Positions 23,630 through 35,912 of a DNA stretch of 64,000 bases are shown here, piece after piece (positions within the stretch are counted from its first letter, which is position 1; each line of letters begins with the position of its first letter). The notes beneath the pieces are model-generated. The model ran no database searches, had not been told where the DNA came from, and saw only the letters and a list, made by a program, of their open reading frames with translations. The position numbers were made by a program, and so were the translations under genes. Origin of the DNA: Plectrocnemia conspersa (Eukaryota > Arthropoda > Insecta > Trichoptera > Polycentropodidae); assembly GCA_009617715.1 (NCBI GenBank), contig VTFK01000066.1:496001-560000 (forward strand), read 5' to 3'.

Positions 23630-25080
23630 TTATTAATATATTTACATACAGTTTCAAAAATTGATCTTGCAGTAAATCTCGACTAAGTTCCTTAGCCAGC
23701 GTGATTAAAAAAAAAAATAAGCACCATTTTAGTTGTACATAAAAATATTTAATTAAATATTGTACGAAAAAATTAAAGATGTCAATAAATTTTTATGCTA
23801 AAAATTAAATCGTTATTTTTTTATGTATATTTATAATTTTTTTCGAGACACATTACTGTCTTATTTTTATTGAAATTGTCATTGAACCAATTTTTAAAAT
23901 ATACCGTACATATTTTGGTTACGTTACGTAACTCCGGCAAAAAAAACACAAAATAAAAGTGTTCATATTAAAAAAAAATGTAATTTATAAGGCATTCGCC
24001 GGTTTTTAAGAACACATTAACTACCTTAGATAAAATTTTATTGCTTTAAAACTTATCTTAAAAATAGATCTCTTAAATAATCAGCTAAGTTCATTAGTGA
24101 GAGTGATCCGACATAGTTTTTCAAACGGTCGGCTACAACGGCTTTTAAAAAAATTAAAATCTATTGCTGTATAGATAAAAATCAAAGCTGTATAAATAAA
24201 AAGTATTATAAAAAAAGTTAAGATCTCGAAAACCTTCAATGCTAAAAACTAAAACGTTGATTTTTAAAATACTATTTTTGTCGGATTTAACGGTTTTTAA
24301 GAATACAATAACTGCCATAATTTTATTATTATTACAATGACATTTATTTTAAAAATATACCTTGTAAATACATATATTTATTACGTTTGTTAGTCAGGCA
24401 AATCCGCTATTTGGTTTTAAAATGGTCACTAATCAATAACTAAAAATACAAAATAAAAGTGAAGAAGGCGATAATTTTTTTTTTATATTTTATAGGAATA
24501 TTTTTAAATAAATCTTGTAAATATATCACTTAAGTTCGTTAGACAAAGCGATCCGTAATATGGTTTCAAAAGGTCGGCTATTAAAATTAAAAAAACTTAA
24601 CACCATTGTTAAGAAAAATCAAAGATATATGTAGATAAAAAGAATAAATAAAAATTTCTATATTAAAAGTATAGATTTTAAAAGCATTAAATGCTCAAAG
24701 CTGCAACGTTGATTTTTAAAATATTTTTTTAAATTTAATTTTGTGTATGTTTTTGTAAAAACATTAATTGTTGTAGTTTTATAATACTGTTATAAAATTA
24801 ACTATTATTATATACCTTCAAAATATGATACATAAGTTATGTTCGTTAGCCATCGCGATTAGCCATCTTATTTCAAAATGACAGCCATTCAATTTTTTTT
24901 CTTTTAAATAAGTAAGTAAATAAGTCGAAAATTAAAAAAATATATTTATACACTTTTTTCTGGTTTTTGAGAAATAACTGCCTCAGCTTAAATCATATTG
25001 ACATAAAATTACGTCGAAAAAAATCCTACAACAAAAAATTAACATGTCAGTAACTCTTATATTAAAAACATTTTTTAATT
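23630..25080 (+). repeat. Degenerate satellite-like array 2 (plus orientation)
   Basis: Box B copies: ATCTCGACTAAGTTCCTTAG (23675), AGCTAAGTTCATTAGTGAG (24082), ACTTAAGTTCGTTAGAC (24528), and a weaker one near 24835 followed by TTTCAAAATGACAGCC. Box A copies: GAATACAATAACTGCCATAA (24302) and GTAAAAACATTAATTGTTG (24755). ACAAAATAAAAGTG also recurs (23948, 24449). Unit spacing is roughly 300-450 bases but irregular. Noncoding. Confidence 0.6.
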
Positions 25081-25089
25081 TTGTTTCAA

Positions 25090-25640
25090 TAATTATAGTT
25101 TTTTAACCCTGCTGTAGAAATATAAATAAAATTAAATAATTTTTCTATCCTTTATATACAGAAATCCACGCCATTATTATTTTAAGTATTTTTAAAATGA
25201 TATACAAAATTTATGAGATTGTCACTTCGCAGATTTTTAAATCGTACAAATAAAAAAATCAGTAACCATACCAAAATAGATTATTGCAAAAAAACATTTT
25301 GTTTATGTTCCGTAGATAATTTTTTTTATTTAACACTTGTACAATAATATACACAGATAAATTGTAAATATAAAATATCATTCTTTGTATTGTTGCGAAA
25401 ACTCGTGATAAAAAGCTTTGTGCGTATTTATATGACGCAAGCATATACATAAGCGCAACGCTATGTATGTGTATTTTCTGCGTTTCTATTCATCCGATTT
25501 TATTTATGCAGTTAAATTTTTTTTTTTGAAAAGATGATATCGCATATATTTATGAATGGCAAAATTACGGTAGCAAAAACATTTTTTTCCATTTAAATAC
25601 ATATAAGATATTTTCTATGAGCTGAGTAGCTCGTTTTAAA
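25090..25640. other. AT-rich noncoding stretch
   Basis: Holds an isolated TTAACCCTGCTG (25105) that resembles a piggyBac end without a partner. Nothing else seen. Confidence 0.4.
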
Positions 25641-25645
25641 TAATG

Positions 25646-25850
25646 TACGAAATAGCCCAATTTATATTTTTCATTATGATATTCATCCGAGAAATAGGGA
25701 AAATATAGGTTGAGCAAACTGTGATGATTGATTAAAATTATAATTATATTATAATCACTAATTCTCGTCTCCTAGATAAGATAGAAATTTAAAAACACTA
25801 CGGTCTATATGTGATTCAGGTCAATAGTCAGAGATTTACATCCATAAGCT
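25646..25850 (-). repeat. tRNA-derived SINE-like repeat, family B, copy 2
   Basis: Matches 3570-3800: GATATTCATCCG, GATTGATTAAAATTATAA and TAATCACTAATT in the body, then CGGTCTATATGTGATTC and GGTCAATAGTCAGAGATTTA. The B-box region is shortened relative to copy 1, so the promoter is broken. Confidence 0.55.
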
Positions 25851-26269
25851 ATCGTTCTGGTAATTCTATCTAGAACAATGCTAACTTTTGACTACTCTAG
25901 CGTACCGACACTCGTCGTCGTCGTTTAGATAAGCATTGGTTCATAAAAATATTAAAAATAAATTTTATCTTTTACATTTTGATATCAAATAGACTTATGA
26001 TTTATCTTTATTTTAATTTTTGTAATAGTTCATCGTTGTTATATTATATTATTTTAAAGGTCAATAAAAATAAATAAACACTAGCTCGTGCTCAGTAATA
26101 ATTTTAATAAAATCCATTTTGTGTATAATTATTCACTCACTGAATTAATTAAAATATTTTAATTAGGATGCCAAGTATATATATACATAATATAATATTA
26201 TATAGAAATAACATTTTTTTCTCCACAGCGAACCATCTTTAAAGAGTAAAAAACGAACACGATTCTCAT

Positions 26270-26745
26270 TTATTTCATTAAAAAAACACACACAACCTCA
26301 TTTTAAGGTCTCCACCCTTTTACGCAAACAGAAGGGTAGGTAGCGATCGAACAACCCCGTGCGGTTGGAAAAATATGTTTTTAACGCTCAAGTTTTTTTT
26401 TATTATTTAAAAAAAGATGAATATTCATAAAATAAGAAATAAGCTCTTAAGCTCCTTTGTGATCAAAATAGGGATTTCGCGAAGTCGATTTATGAATATG
26501 CAAATTGTTTTGGTCGGCGAGATTCTTTGTGCCCCGGGATTCCCTTTTAAGCGGTGTCGAAGGATGTAAGGTCAATAGGATCTGGGAGAAAAGGCCAATT
26601 ATGAGAGTAAAACTCTGCCCGAGAGTTGAGGGAAAAATAAAATAAAATATAAAAAGATGGGGTGAATTTTGTCCCGCCGTCAAAGGGACGAAATTTTTAA
26701 TTTATTAACGAGTTGTTCCGCAGCAGGACGAGGCAAAAATATTTA
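26270..26745. other. GC-richer island, candidate enhancer-like element
   Basis: Balanced composition between AT-rich flanks, with ATGCAAAT (26497; POU-like octamer in either reading), GTGCCCCGGGATTCCC and several AATTAT words. The 78-codon minus frame has no family features. A regulatory role is inferred from composition and motif content only. Confidence 0.35.
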
Positions 26746-26749
26746 GTAT

Positions 26750-27435
26750 TATTTTTTTTGGGTGGTTCCGTTATGATAATTTTGATTTTATTATCAGGCG
26801 TGTGATTTGAATTCGAATTGCATATTTTATATTATTTTTGTTAGAAAATCATGTTCTGTGAATATTTTTCATGGCATAAAATGGTAAACAAGAATGTAGA
26901 CAGAGTAGATTGAAAAAATAGGTCAAAGTATAATATATACATGTATTATATATTATATATGAATATGTTATTCAATTCAATTGATAGGTTTATCCAATAC
27001 ATAAAAATTACCTTTAATTACAGTGTATATAACATTTTTTCTGCATACTTGTACACATGTTTTGTAAAATAAGACAACTTTAAAGAGATACACTATTTTA
27101 CATAAACTGTTTAAGCTCTTGTATCTGGCAAGCTGGATATCTCGAGTAACACAAACGTTGTCAAATGTTAACGTTTGGTTGCAATAGTAAAGAATAAGGG
27201 ACGCAATCGCGACTCTTTAACGAATTTTACAGCCTATAGCTGAAAATGCTATATCATTCATGATTTTAATTCTGATCATCCTATATTTTTATTCTGAATA
27301 ATTTAATAGCTATACTATTTAACTAGGCTCTTAATAAAATTCCCACAGAGATTCGATTTTTATTCTAACCCAAAGTTGATATAAATTATATTGATTTAAT
27401 TTATTGCAAGAAAATAAGCAGTTTATAAAATAAAA
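26750..27435. other. AT-rich noncoding stretch
   Basis: No gene or clear repeat found. Confidence 0.5.
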
Positions 27436-27439
27436 TTTA

Positions 27440-28320
27440 GAATAAATGTTTTTTACATTTTTTCGTTATTTATGTTGGTTTTTGAGGACACGATCACTGC
27501 CGTAGTTTTAGTCATAATTACATAACTTGTTTTTAATATACATCTTGTGAATATCTCGGCTAATATTGGATAATTTTTATTGATAGACTTTAAAAAATAT
27601 ATTCTTAGTTCGTTTGAAAAAAATATGTTTGTAACATATTTTTTTTTTGGTTATTTAGATATGTTTTTAAGGACACGATAACTGCCGTAATTTTAATTAT
27701 AATTATATAAAATTTTCTCTTTAAATAAATATTTTAAAATATCGGCTAATCTTTCCTATTTTTTATAAAAATATCTGGTTTTAAAATAGTATTTTTAAAA
27801 AAATTAAACAATTATATGCTTATTAACAAAACCCTTGAGCAAATAGTGAGGAGGTACAAATTAGTAAAAATAAGAAAATTAGAATTAAAAAACAATACTT
27901 TACTGCATTTTTTTGTTGTAAATGTAGATTTTTTTGGACATGATAACTGCCGTAGTTTTGTTTATTAAAACAAAACTTATATAATATCTCGGCTATTTTT
28001 TTCAAATGGACCCCGTAAAAATCTCGACCAAGTCTGTTAGTCACCTTGATCCTCAATCACCTGGTTTAAAATGGCAAATCTATTTCTGAAAAAGTTTTAA
28101 TGAAGTTATTAATGTTGAGAAATAAAATATAAAATAAAACAAAAATTAAAAAACGTTGTTTATCTCACATTATTTAGTTATTTAAATAGGTTTTTGAGGA
28201 TATGATAATTGAAATAGTCTTAATCATAATCACATAAAATTTGTTGTTGAGATAAATCATGTAAATGCCTCCGCCTAGTTTGGCGCTATTACAATAAAAA
28301 ATAAATCTGACACTGTTCAA
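27440..28320 (+). repeat. Degenerate satellite-like array 3 (plus orientation)
   Basis: The best preserved box A copies of the family: GAGGACACGATCACTGCCG (27484), AAGGACACGATAACTGCCG (27667), GGACATGATAACTGCCGTAG (27936), GAGGATATGATAATTG (28195). Each is followed by TTTTAATTATAATTA-like sequence and AATATCTCGGCTAA or a relative. One full box B (CTCGACCAAGTCTGTTAG, then TTTAAAATGGCAA) lies at 28022-28077. Repeat-to-repeat distance is about 180-270 bases. Confidence 0.65.
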
Positions 28321-28639
28321 AAAATATATACTTGGATTCAAGAGCAAAAAAAAAAATTCAGGAAAATTTGGAATGTACGCTTGACAAAGACCAAGCCTAA
28401 CAAAGCTTTTTAATCGTTAGGTTTTTGATTTTTTTTAGCTTAAGCTAAGCCATTGGCCTATATAGATTTAAACACATAAGTGTTTAATGCGGCCCATTGC
28501 AATGAAAGCTCTAGATCTTTTTAAAGCGTTAATATTCACGAACGTAGATAAAAGTTTCTAGCGTAGCGCAAGATCTTAAGCGTGAAACGCAAAATAGTCA
28601 TCGATAGGACTAGACAATTTATTTTTAAAGTCGGAAAAG

Positions 28640-28800
28640 TATAGTCTGTACGGTCTACATTAGTAACCTAGATGCAGCGGGTTCGAGCCATAGCAGCAAA
28701 CTCAAATTTTTAATTATAAAAATGCACTAATGTTTAGAACCAGACCCAGCTGCTAAGTTACATTTGATAAATATTAATTATGACACAAATAATATTTTAA
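28640..28800 (+). repeat. tRNA-derived SINE, family A, copy 1
   Basis: A tRNA-like head (TCTACATTAGTAACCTAGA, then GCAGCGGGTTCGAGCC with a B box at 28679-28689) is followed by GCAGCAAACTCAAATTTTTA, an AT-rich body, AATGCACTA and AACCAGACCCAGCTGC. The same order appears on the minus strand at 54150-54310. The acceptor ends do not pair, so it is not a functional tRNA. Pol III SINE is the best fit. Confidence 0.65.
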
Positions 28801-28809
28801 ATTAAATAT

Positions 28810-29265
28810 ATAGGTATAACCGAACCACATATTGTTTTTCTGGTGGTACATCCTTATTTGTAGGTATTTGTTAGCTCTGATTGACCTGCTTAAATAAATA
28901 AAATCATTTAAGTTGAATTTTTAAATCTATATATAAATAGCTACTCTGATTTCTATCTCATGATTACATTTTTGATACATAACACTAACGCTCTTAAACT
29001 TTTAATATATTTGTTATAAATAATATAGTTTTACTTTTTCTATTATAGATATGACTTAAAAGTGCAAAAAATAGTTAATAAAAAACACATAATTTATGTA
29101 AGGCGTCTAAAATATTATGAACATAAAAAACTTGTGTATAGTATATTGCAAAATAATAATAATAGTGTTAATAAATAAACGCAACCAATGGTATTTTTCT
29201 AATATTTTTTAATATGATTTCTTAAGAATTGTGAGTGATTATTAATAAGTTAAGTTGGTCTTTAA
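28810..29265. other. AT-rich noncoding stretch
   Basis: No gene or repeat family seen. Confidence 0.5.
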
Positions 29266-29269
29266 TTTT

Positions 29270-30170
29270 TAGGACTAGTCAAATATCTTGAACCACATTG
29301 TGTACCAATTCAATATTCTCAAATCTATACACCAGATAAAGTAGTATTTTTTAGGACCAGCTCTTCGTAGCCATTGCCGAAAACAACGTTGTTTCACACA
29401 AGCTAGTTGAAAGGCTTGATGTTCAGGGTTTAAGGAAGGCGAAAAGTGCTGACATCTTAATCCAGAATTGGACCCTATGCGGTACCCACAAACGAAATAT
29501 ACCAAAGTTTCCTTATCATAGCTCAAGAGTTTACTATACTCGAGCGCGTTTATATCACACCGAATAATATAAAAGTAATTGCAATATAAATATTAAACCC
29601 ATAGTAGATACGGTAGATTTTGTGCGTAGATACAGTCGTATATCTCTGGTCCGTTGCTCGGGCAACTCCCCTAGTCCCTGGTGGACCATAAAGATTTTTT
29701 TGCTCTCTTTGGCCGATTCGTACCCCACAAGAAAAACGCGAGCCAAGATAAAAATGTGTTGTGTTCTCCACCGGAGGCGGTTTGTCAAGACTTACCAGCC
29801 GGTGCTTGGCAAATAAGCAAAATAAACCCGACTTATTGAAAGCTCTTTTTCATATTCCGGATATATCCGGATTGTCTTTTTTTCATATTCTCTCCGCTCT
29901 TTCTCAATCTGCTTATTTCCCGTTCGCTCGAGTGCCGCTTTATAAGTTCCGAGTAAACAATCGGTTCTGTAGAGAGAGAAGCACATGTCGGTCGTCTTAA
30001 CTGGAACAATAAATACAATTATTGAATCGTAAAGACAGTGTAGTTCTGGCCAAAAACAAGGAAGACTTTTTGGCAGAAGATGTCTTCGATGCGTTATCGG
30101 TACAAAGTTTTGCCGTTGTAAAAATTAATGGACCAGTTCTAGCACTTCTGTGCCAAACTTCGCATTAAAA
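29270..30170. other. Mixed-composition block, unclassified (possible decayed element)
   Basis: About 900 bases with several overlapping frames of 60-83 codons on both strands, none with recognisable domains. Within it are a perfect 16-base palindrome TCCGGATATATCCGGA (about 29855), a TATA-like TTTATAAG (29938) and GAGAGAGAAGC. It could be a regulatory island or a worn LTR with flanking coding residue. I could not decide. Confidence 0.3.
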
Positions 30171-30174
30171 ATAG

Positions 30175-32205
30175 ACGAATGAGAAGTGCATAAAAAAGTT
30201 TCTCAGAATCAGACGTCTATTTATAAACAAATTAAAATTTTATCTGAAAATTAAAATACAGCTCATCAAATACTTAAACTTAAAAATATTAAAAGATTTC
30301 ATTTGACATTAATCAAATTAAAATTTCTTTATTTAGAAAAATACAGTTGATTTTAATAATGAAATTTTAAAATATTTCAAATTTATACTTTTAAACTTAC
30401 ATTTTTTCGTTTTGCTTATAGTACATTTAACTGCAAATCATTCATTATTTATACCTTTAACTTAAGCAAAACATTCTATCAGCTTGATATTCCATACTAG
30501 TAATTCTGATTCATGTATTTTTTTAACATCTCTACAATTTCCATTACAAAATCCAGTAATTAAACTTTGCGCTTAAATCTTTAAGCCCAACTAAAATTTT
30601 TTACATTAAAGACACTTAAACTATTTTAATAATTTTTGTTAAAAAAAATGAGGACAATTCTTCTCAAAAAAGGTAGTTTTGTCACGTTAAATTATTAATA
30701 AATTTACCTCTAATGTAAAATCACTATAATTAGTTATAAAAAAATTAAAAGTTTTTTTGTACAAAAAAATTAAAAAAAAGAGTTTTCCCACAAAAATACT
30801 GTCTATTTAAATAAAGACTGTATTTTGATTTTCAGATATTGAATATTCACTAAATATTTTTCCAGGTAATAAATACATTTTTTTAGTTATTAAATACAAA
30901 AACATTTTTATTCTTTAATTTTTCTACTGGAGTCTTAAAACAATATAAACCATTTTAAAACAAAATTCTGGATTAGGTTGTCTAACTAAGCAAAAATATT
31001 TATAAGGTTAAATTTCAAGAACTTTGAGTCGTTAATATTTTGTAGACTCTGCACAGGTGGTGAAGTAATATCCTTTGGATGATAATCTAGGGTTTTTATT
31101 GTTTGTTGTTGTTATTTGCTCTCGGTCTCGGTCTGGTTGTCTGCCGTCTTGAACCGTAGTCGTCTGCTTCTTATGCATGTAATTGTCTCTGATGCTCTTG
31201 TCTCGAATACCTTGATTACCTGCTGATGTGACGAAGTTAAAAATCTATTTACTCTCTAGCGGTTTTTATAGCAAATCAGAAATACAGAAATTGGTTGGCC
31301 AATTGCATTGCTTCTATATTTAATAAACGAAATACTTTTGAATAAGTGACACTGCAAAATAAACACACTATAAAGGTCGTTAATGTAAAATATAGATTAC
31401 AATATTAGTTTTTACGCCGGTGAGACGCATTGTTTATGCATTAAATAGTTGTTTTATGCTGCTTAACAAACGGTCAACGGGAGATTACTGGCCATGAGGT
31501 GAAATCTATTTTTGCAATTGTTGTTAATACTTTTGTCTAAACGCGTTGCTACTTGCTTTTTATATATATACCAAAATAAATGTTACTCTTTTTAATATAT
31601 ATTGAAGAACATTTTTAAACTTTTACCATAGGAATTTTTATTATGAGTATATTATGATTTTTTTATTTGTATGGCTAATAAGCTAAAAATGTGACGCTTT
31701 TAAGGCTTTCTAGTAATATTTTGTTGAAGTCACGTCATAAAACCATCGACAATTGGTAGTCTACATGAAATTACCATATCGTTAGCAGAATTTCACATTC
31801 TATTTTCGAATAATTTTATTACTATTTTGTTGTCTAATTATTATTTTATAATTATTTTTACACTTGTGTAAAATATTTTTATTAGTTATTTATTATCCTA
31901 AGAATAAATACAACTGTTCTACCATTATGCGATGATTACAATACTAACCATAACTTCTGTGAGTATAAAATGAATACAAACAAAAATGTATATAACCATA
32001 AAAGCTCTTCTTTAAAAACTTTCTAAATAGGTTCGTAAAAAATAAAGAGCATCCAGAGTACCCTTACTCTTGTTCGCTCGTATTTTAAACAAAATAAACC
32101 AACTAAAAAAATTCCCTTCTGAACATTTGTAAATATAAAATTTACTGTAATCTAAGCTTTAATTTATTTCATAATATACATACATGTATGTTTATACGTA
32201 ATAAA
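30175..32205. other. AT-rich noncoding stretch with one mixed segment
   Basis: Mostly A/T-rich with no gene. Around 31060-31250 the composition is more balanced (CTCGGTCTCGGTCTGG and TGCCGTCTTGAACCG), but no frame or splice signal stands out. Confidence 0.45.
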
Positions 32206-32209
32206 CTTT

Positions 32210-32660
32210 TTTTAATTAAAGTTCTGATAACAGCAGCTAATAAACTTGCGGCACACGTATATTTCAAAAGTATCTACACACACGTTCTTGCATCGTAAAA
32301 GTCGAAGGGTGTAAACTAAGCTTTAAACCATTAAGCTCTGCAAAGTTTCGAGCCGGTTTTTTACTACTTTTACTCACTAAAAAGTGTGCATTTTAAAATA
32401 TGAACGAAATTAACTGGAGCTTCCGGCGAGGCGACGTAATAATTAAAGCTCAAAGTAATATTAATTGCTGAAATCTATCATTTATAATGATCAGTTATCA
32501 GACGAGGATTTGTTACATTAATTGGGTTGGATAACGTAGAAATCCACTCTGCTGAGGCAAACTAAATTATTTCGTTTAAATAGGCGAAATCTTGTTAATG
32601 CAGTGTGGATTAAGCATTGATACGTTCAAAGTTAAGTGGTAAAGTAAATCAATACAATGC
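32210..32660. other. GC-richer island, candidate enhancer-like element
   Basis: Contains GCTTCCGGCGAGGCGACG (32420) among several TAATTA/ATTAAT homeodomain-type cores (32440, 32460, 32518). No open frame of interest. Regulatory function is inferred. Confidence 0.3.
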
Positions 32661-33169
32661 AATGCACAGCTAGATATATATTTTGTGAACGGTTTTATTA
32701 TTGTTTTATGAACAAGGAGAAGATATTCTAACACGAATAAAAAGTATATATTTTATTTATTTTTAAGGGCCATTTTACCTGGTAGAAATAACTTATAATT
32801 TCACTTTTTTTTTCAAAAAAAGTTTTGCAACAGCAGCAACATAAAAAAACATTGTAATATCATGTATGTTGTTGAAATACAATTTCAAAAGCAATGAATC
32901 ATGTGTTTAATTGCATAAAAAAATCAATTATATATGTATATATTTTACAGTACTGTATTGCCAAAAGCAATACTGTTTACCTTACTAAAAGTAACATTAC
33001 TTAGCGGACTTAGCCTGAACGATTAGTTAGCAAAATTATTTTATTATACATATCATATTGCTTAAAACACTTGCGAATATATTTAATAAACGTTTTAGCA
33101 GTATGTTCAGCACACGTGTGCGAATTATGTAATATAGTTGTATATTAATATGCTAGGAATTTTAACATT

Positions 33170-33445
33170 ATATCTTACTTGAAATATAAGCAGTAACCAA
33201 TCATTCTCAGTGCGAAGGCGACGAAACGTGAGACAAAACCAAATTTTGTTTAATAGGAGAGCGCAAAAAATAATTATAATTCTTAATAAGTCAAAGATCC
33301 ATGTCAAAATCAATAAAACGGCGCCGTCTTCGTCGCAGGAGAACGCCTTTTAAGAGGAAAATCGCAGATTTTTTCTCAGAACGGTTCTGCTTTATGGTAT
33401 TTAGAGCTGCTTTTGATTACAAAATAATGAGAATTATATTGAACT
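33170..33445. other. Small GC-richer island
   Basis: AAACGGCGCCGTCTTCGTCGC (33316-33336) stands out in an AT-rich region. The 62-codon minus frame is unlikely to be real. The sequence between 33450 and 33880 is AT-rich and empty. Confidence 0.3.
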
Positions 33446-33879
33446 TTGCGATAATAAATTAACTTATTCCCGACTCCTCTGTGTTGACAAAATATCATAG
33501 TCAAATTTTCTCTGCGAGAAAATGGATTGACTGACTACAAATGATTGTTGTTTCACACATATTTATTGTTTCACTTTTATTGATTTTTTCAAGAAAAACT
33601 TTTGCGTCTTATTCTTAGTTGTTTTTAGTAGACTTGCCTTACTTTCAAAATCAACAAACAATTAATATCATTGACTAAATAAATTACCAGCAAAAAAATT
33701 ATACCGTTATGTATAGATATGATTGTGAATTGATTAAAAACATCAATTTTAAGATAATTTTCTTTTTTTAAAAAAAATGGACTTGCCCCACTTTCAAAAT
33801 CAATAGCTCACTTTGCTTTTTCACTCTTCTTTGAATCACACAAGTATTTTACCATTTTTTTAAAAATTTTGACTCGAAG

Positions 33880-34560
33880 TTTTTTTTCATTTTTCATGTG
33901 TGGCATTATTTGATCTTAAAGTTTCACAATATTGAATTATTTTAATAACTGTTTGCAATTTATACGCTAATATACTATTTATCCATAGACAGGTGATGCT
34001 ATTTATTCCCGTACTTTTTCATTAATTCCATGATTGTATTTTCTAATGCTAATTCTATTCCCGAAAGTAGTTTGAAACTGCGAATGTAGTTTGAAACTCA
34101 TCGGTTTCGATAACTGGGTTAATTGACCAATTCGTTCCTTTCTCTCAATGCGTATGCCATTTTCGTAATTCTGTTTCATTTAAATCAACCCATTGTTTTG
34201 AGCCTTTCACAATTTCATATCGATTATTCGAAAAAAAAATCATCTCCAAGAAATATACTTGTTACCTTTGGTATGCTTTCCACTTTTTCAGGTACGATTT
34301 TTACTCTTGTTATTTCTTCAAATAGCCCATTATTTCAGGTCTAAGCAATTTCGATAATCAATCAAGATCTCAATCTTCGAATTCATATTCTTCTGCAGGT
34401 ACTTGCAGGTTTATTGCTCGAAAATGTGGGCGTGGTATTGATGAATTATATCACTATCTCTTTCGGAATCTAACACGCTGCTTTCAAAATCACTTTTTGG
34501 CTCTGACAAAGAAACTGCAAATTTTTCTTCCATAAACGTGTCTTTTTAAAAAAGAAACTA
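33880..34560 (-). pseudogene. Decayed piggyBac-like transposase, copy III (N-terminal half)
   Basis: On the minus strand an acidic, serine-rich part (AVSLSEPKSDFESSVLDSER, 34452-34511) is followed by a weaker linker. WVDLNETELRKWHTH at about 34148-34192 is then followed by INPVIETDEFQTTF, close to the piggyBac pattern in which a helix with a conserved Trp precedes the (W)S..P.I.TP.F region. Stops and frameshifts are frequent, and no catalytic Asp motif was found further on. I judge it the worn 5' half of a piggyBac element, different in sequence from copies I and II. Confidence 0.5.
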
Positions 34561-34564
34561 AACA

Positions 34565-35220
34565 GGATCAAAATCTACAAACAGCACAACATTCGAAACC
34601 GATATTTTTGCGCTTATTTGACAAAGTAGCTTACGAAAGTCTATTCTACAGCAAACTGAAAAATTAGGATAATTCTGTGCTTCTTATATTGTAGATTATA
34701 TTATATGTTTAAAAAATATAAATTTTTCGCTTGATGGAGACATTGTATTGCATAAAAAAAAGAAAAAAAAGCAGAAATTGTGTTGAAAAAAAACAGGATT
34801 TTTTATTATCTGTAAACATTTTCAGTATTTTGTTGCATTGTTAAAATTTTTCAAAGCAATTCAAGTCATTTTTATTTGTAAAAGATACATATCAATTGGC
34901 TAATCTATATTTCAATGTTTTGTATATATATATTTATACATTACGTCTGAGATCAAAAATGCGATTTTATTATTCTCAAATAGTAATGACTATATAATAT
35001 TTAAGAATACAGATTGATACTGAATTTATTTATCTTTAGAAAAATACACGCACAATGCATGCATAATCATATTTAATTTACAGGCATTTTTTTCAATTAT
35101 TATATGTACTGGAATTTAATAAATAATCATTATTTTTTAGCTAAAATGTTTTTAAATATCATATAAATCGAATTAAAAAATTGTTATATTACAAGAAGAA
35201 AAAATATTTCTTGCAATGAT
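34565..35220. other. AT-rich noncoding stretch
   Basis: No gene or repeat family found. Confidence 0.5.
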
Positions 35221-35223
35221 TTT

Positions 35224-35730
35224 TTAGGGTTTGAGAACCCTAGGGGTGTGACTTTGTAGCCATTGAGGCACTTGGTCGAATAAAGTTATAGAATATAAAT
35301 TATATTACAATTGCGACTTACGATAAATGGCGAGATGTTTTTTCCGAGTGGTGGTAGAGAAGCTGGCGCAGGCATGATGTCCGTGGGAGGTCCTCAAAGG
35401 TGGCGGAGTAGCAATTGTACTCTCTGCTACGGTTTTGCTCGTATGGAGGAGTTCCTCTCGGGATGTGAGTGCACATGACAGTATGTTGTCCGCGGGCGGC
35501 GGGAGTCTGCTGGCATCTTAGAGTGTCTGCCTGAGTATTCAAGTGACTGCTTGTGACTGTCTTCTCCTCATCAGAGTCCAGGCTTACATATTCAGGACGG
35601 CACAGCTTGGCATAGCTGACCAATTACAATCATGCAGTGATTATCCAGCCAATAGATGTACTCATTTCTTAGAACAGCTTGCGTGTCATTCGATTTTTTC
35701 TGGTCGCAACGAGAGCTTTTGTGTGTGGTC
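35224..35730 (-). mobile_element. LTR-like repeat, copy 2 (solo)
   Basis: Minus-strand counterpart of 2606-3168. It reads, in order, GACCACACACA, ATTGGCTGGATAATCACTGC, a TATA-like ATATGTAAG then GGACTCTGATGAGG, CCACGGACATCATGCC down to CGCCATTTATCG, and a terminal fold-back AGGGTTCTCAAACCCT at 35226-35241. The 101-codon frame here (35318-35623) runs into a GTAAGT word and can look like an exon, but the homologous copy does not keep that frame, which argues for noncoding LTR sequence. No internal retrotransposon region is attached on either side. Confidence 0.55.
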
Positions 35731-35912
35731 CTATTCTTAAAGCTATTGTCTTGTTTTATTGTTATTTGATGCTCATTTTATCATTGTAAATTAACGTGAA
35801 TTTTGAAAATGGGACCCTTTATATGAGCTAGACACAATTTATTTATAGAATAAAATCGCATAATCTATTGGAAAGTAGTAAAAATTAGAGGTTATATAAT
35901 ATTTTATAAATA

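Noticed and set aside
23265..25640. CRISPR-like or other regularly spaced repeat array.
   Set aside because: Repeat spacing is irregular and the copies are diverged; AT-rich eukaryotic satellite-like sequence explains it.
35318..35623. 101-codon minus-strand frame ending in a GTAAGT word, looking like a coding exon.
   Set aside because: The block is homologous to 2606-3168, where this frame is not kept and the matching peptide arises from another frame. TATA-like and terminal hairpin features fit an LTR better.
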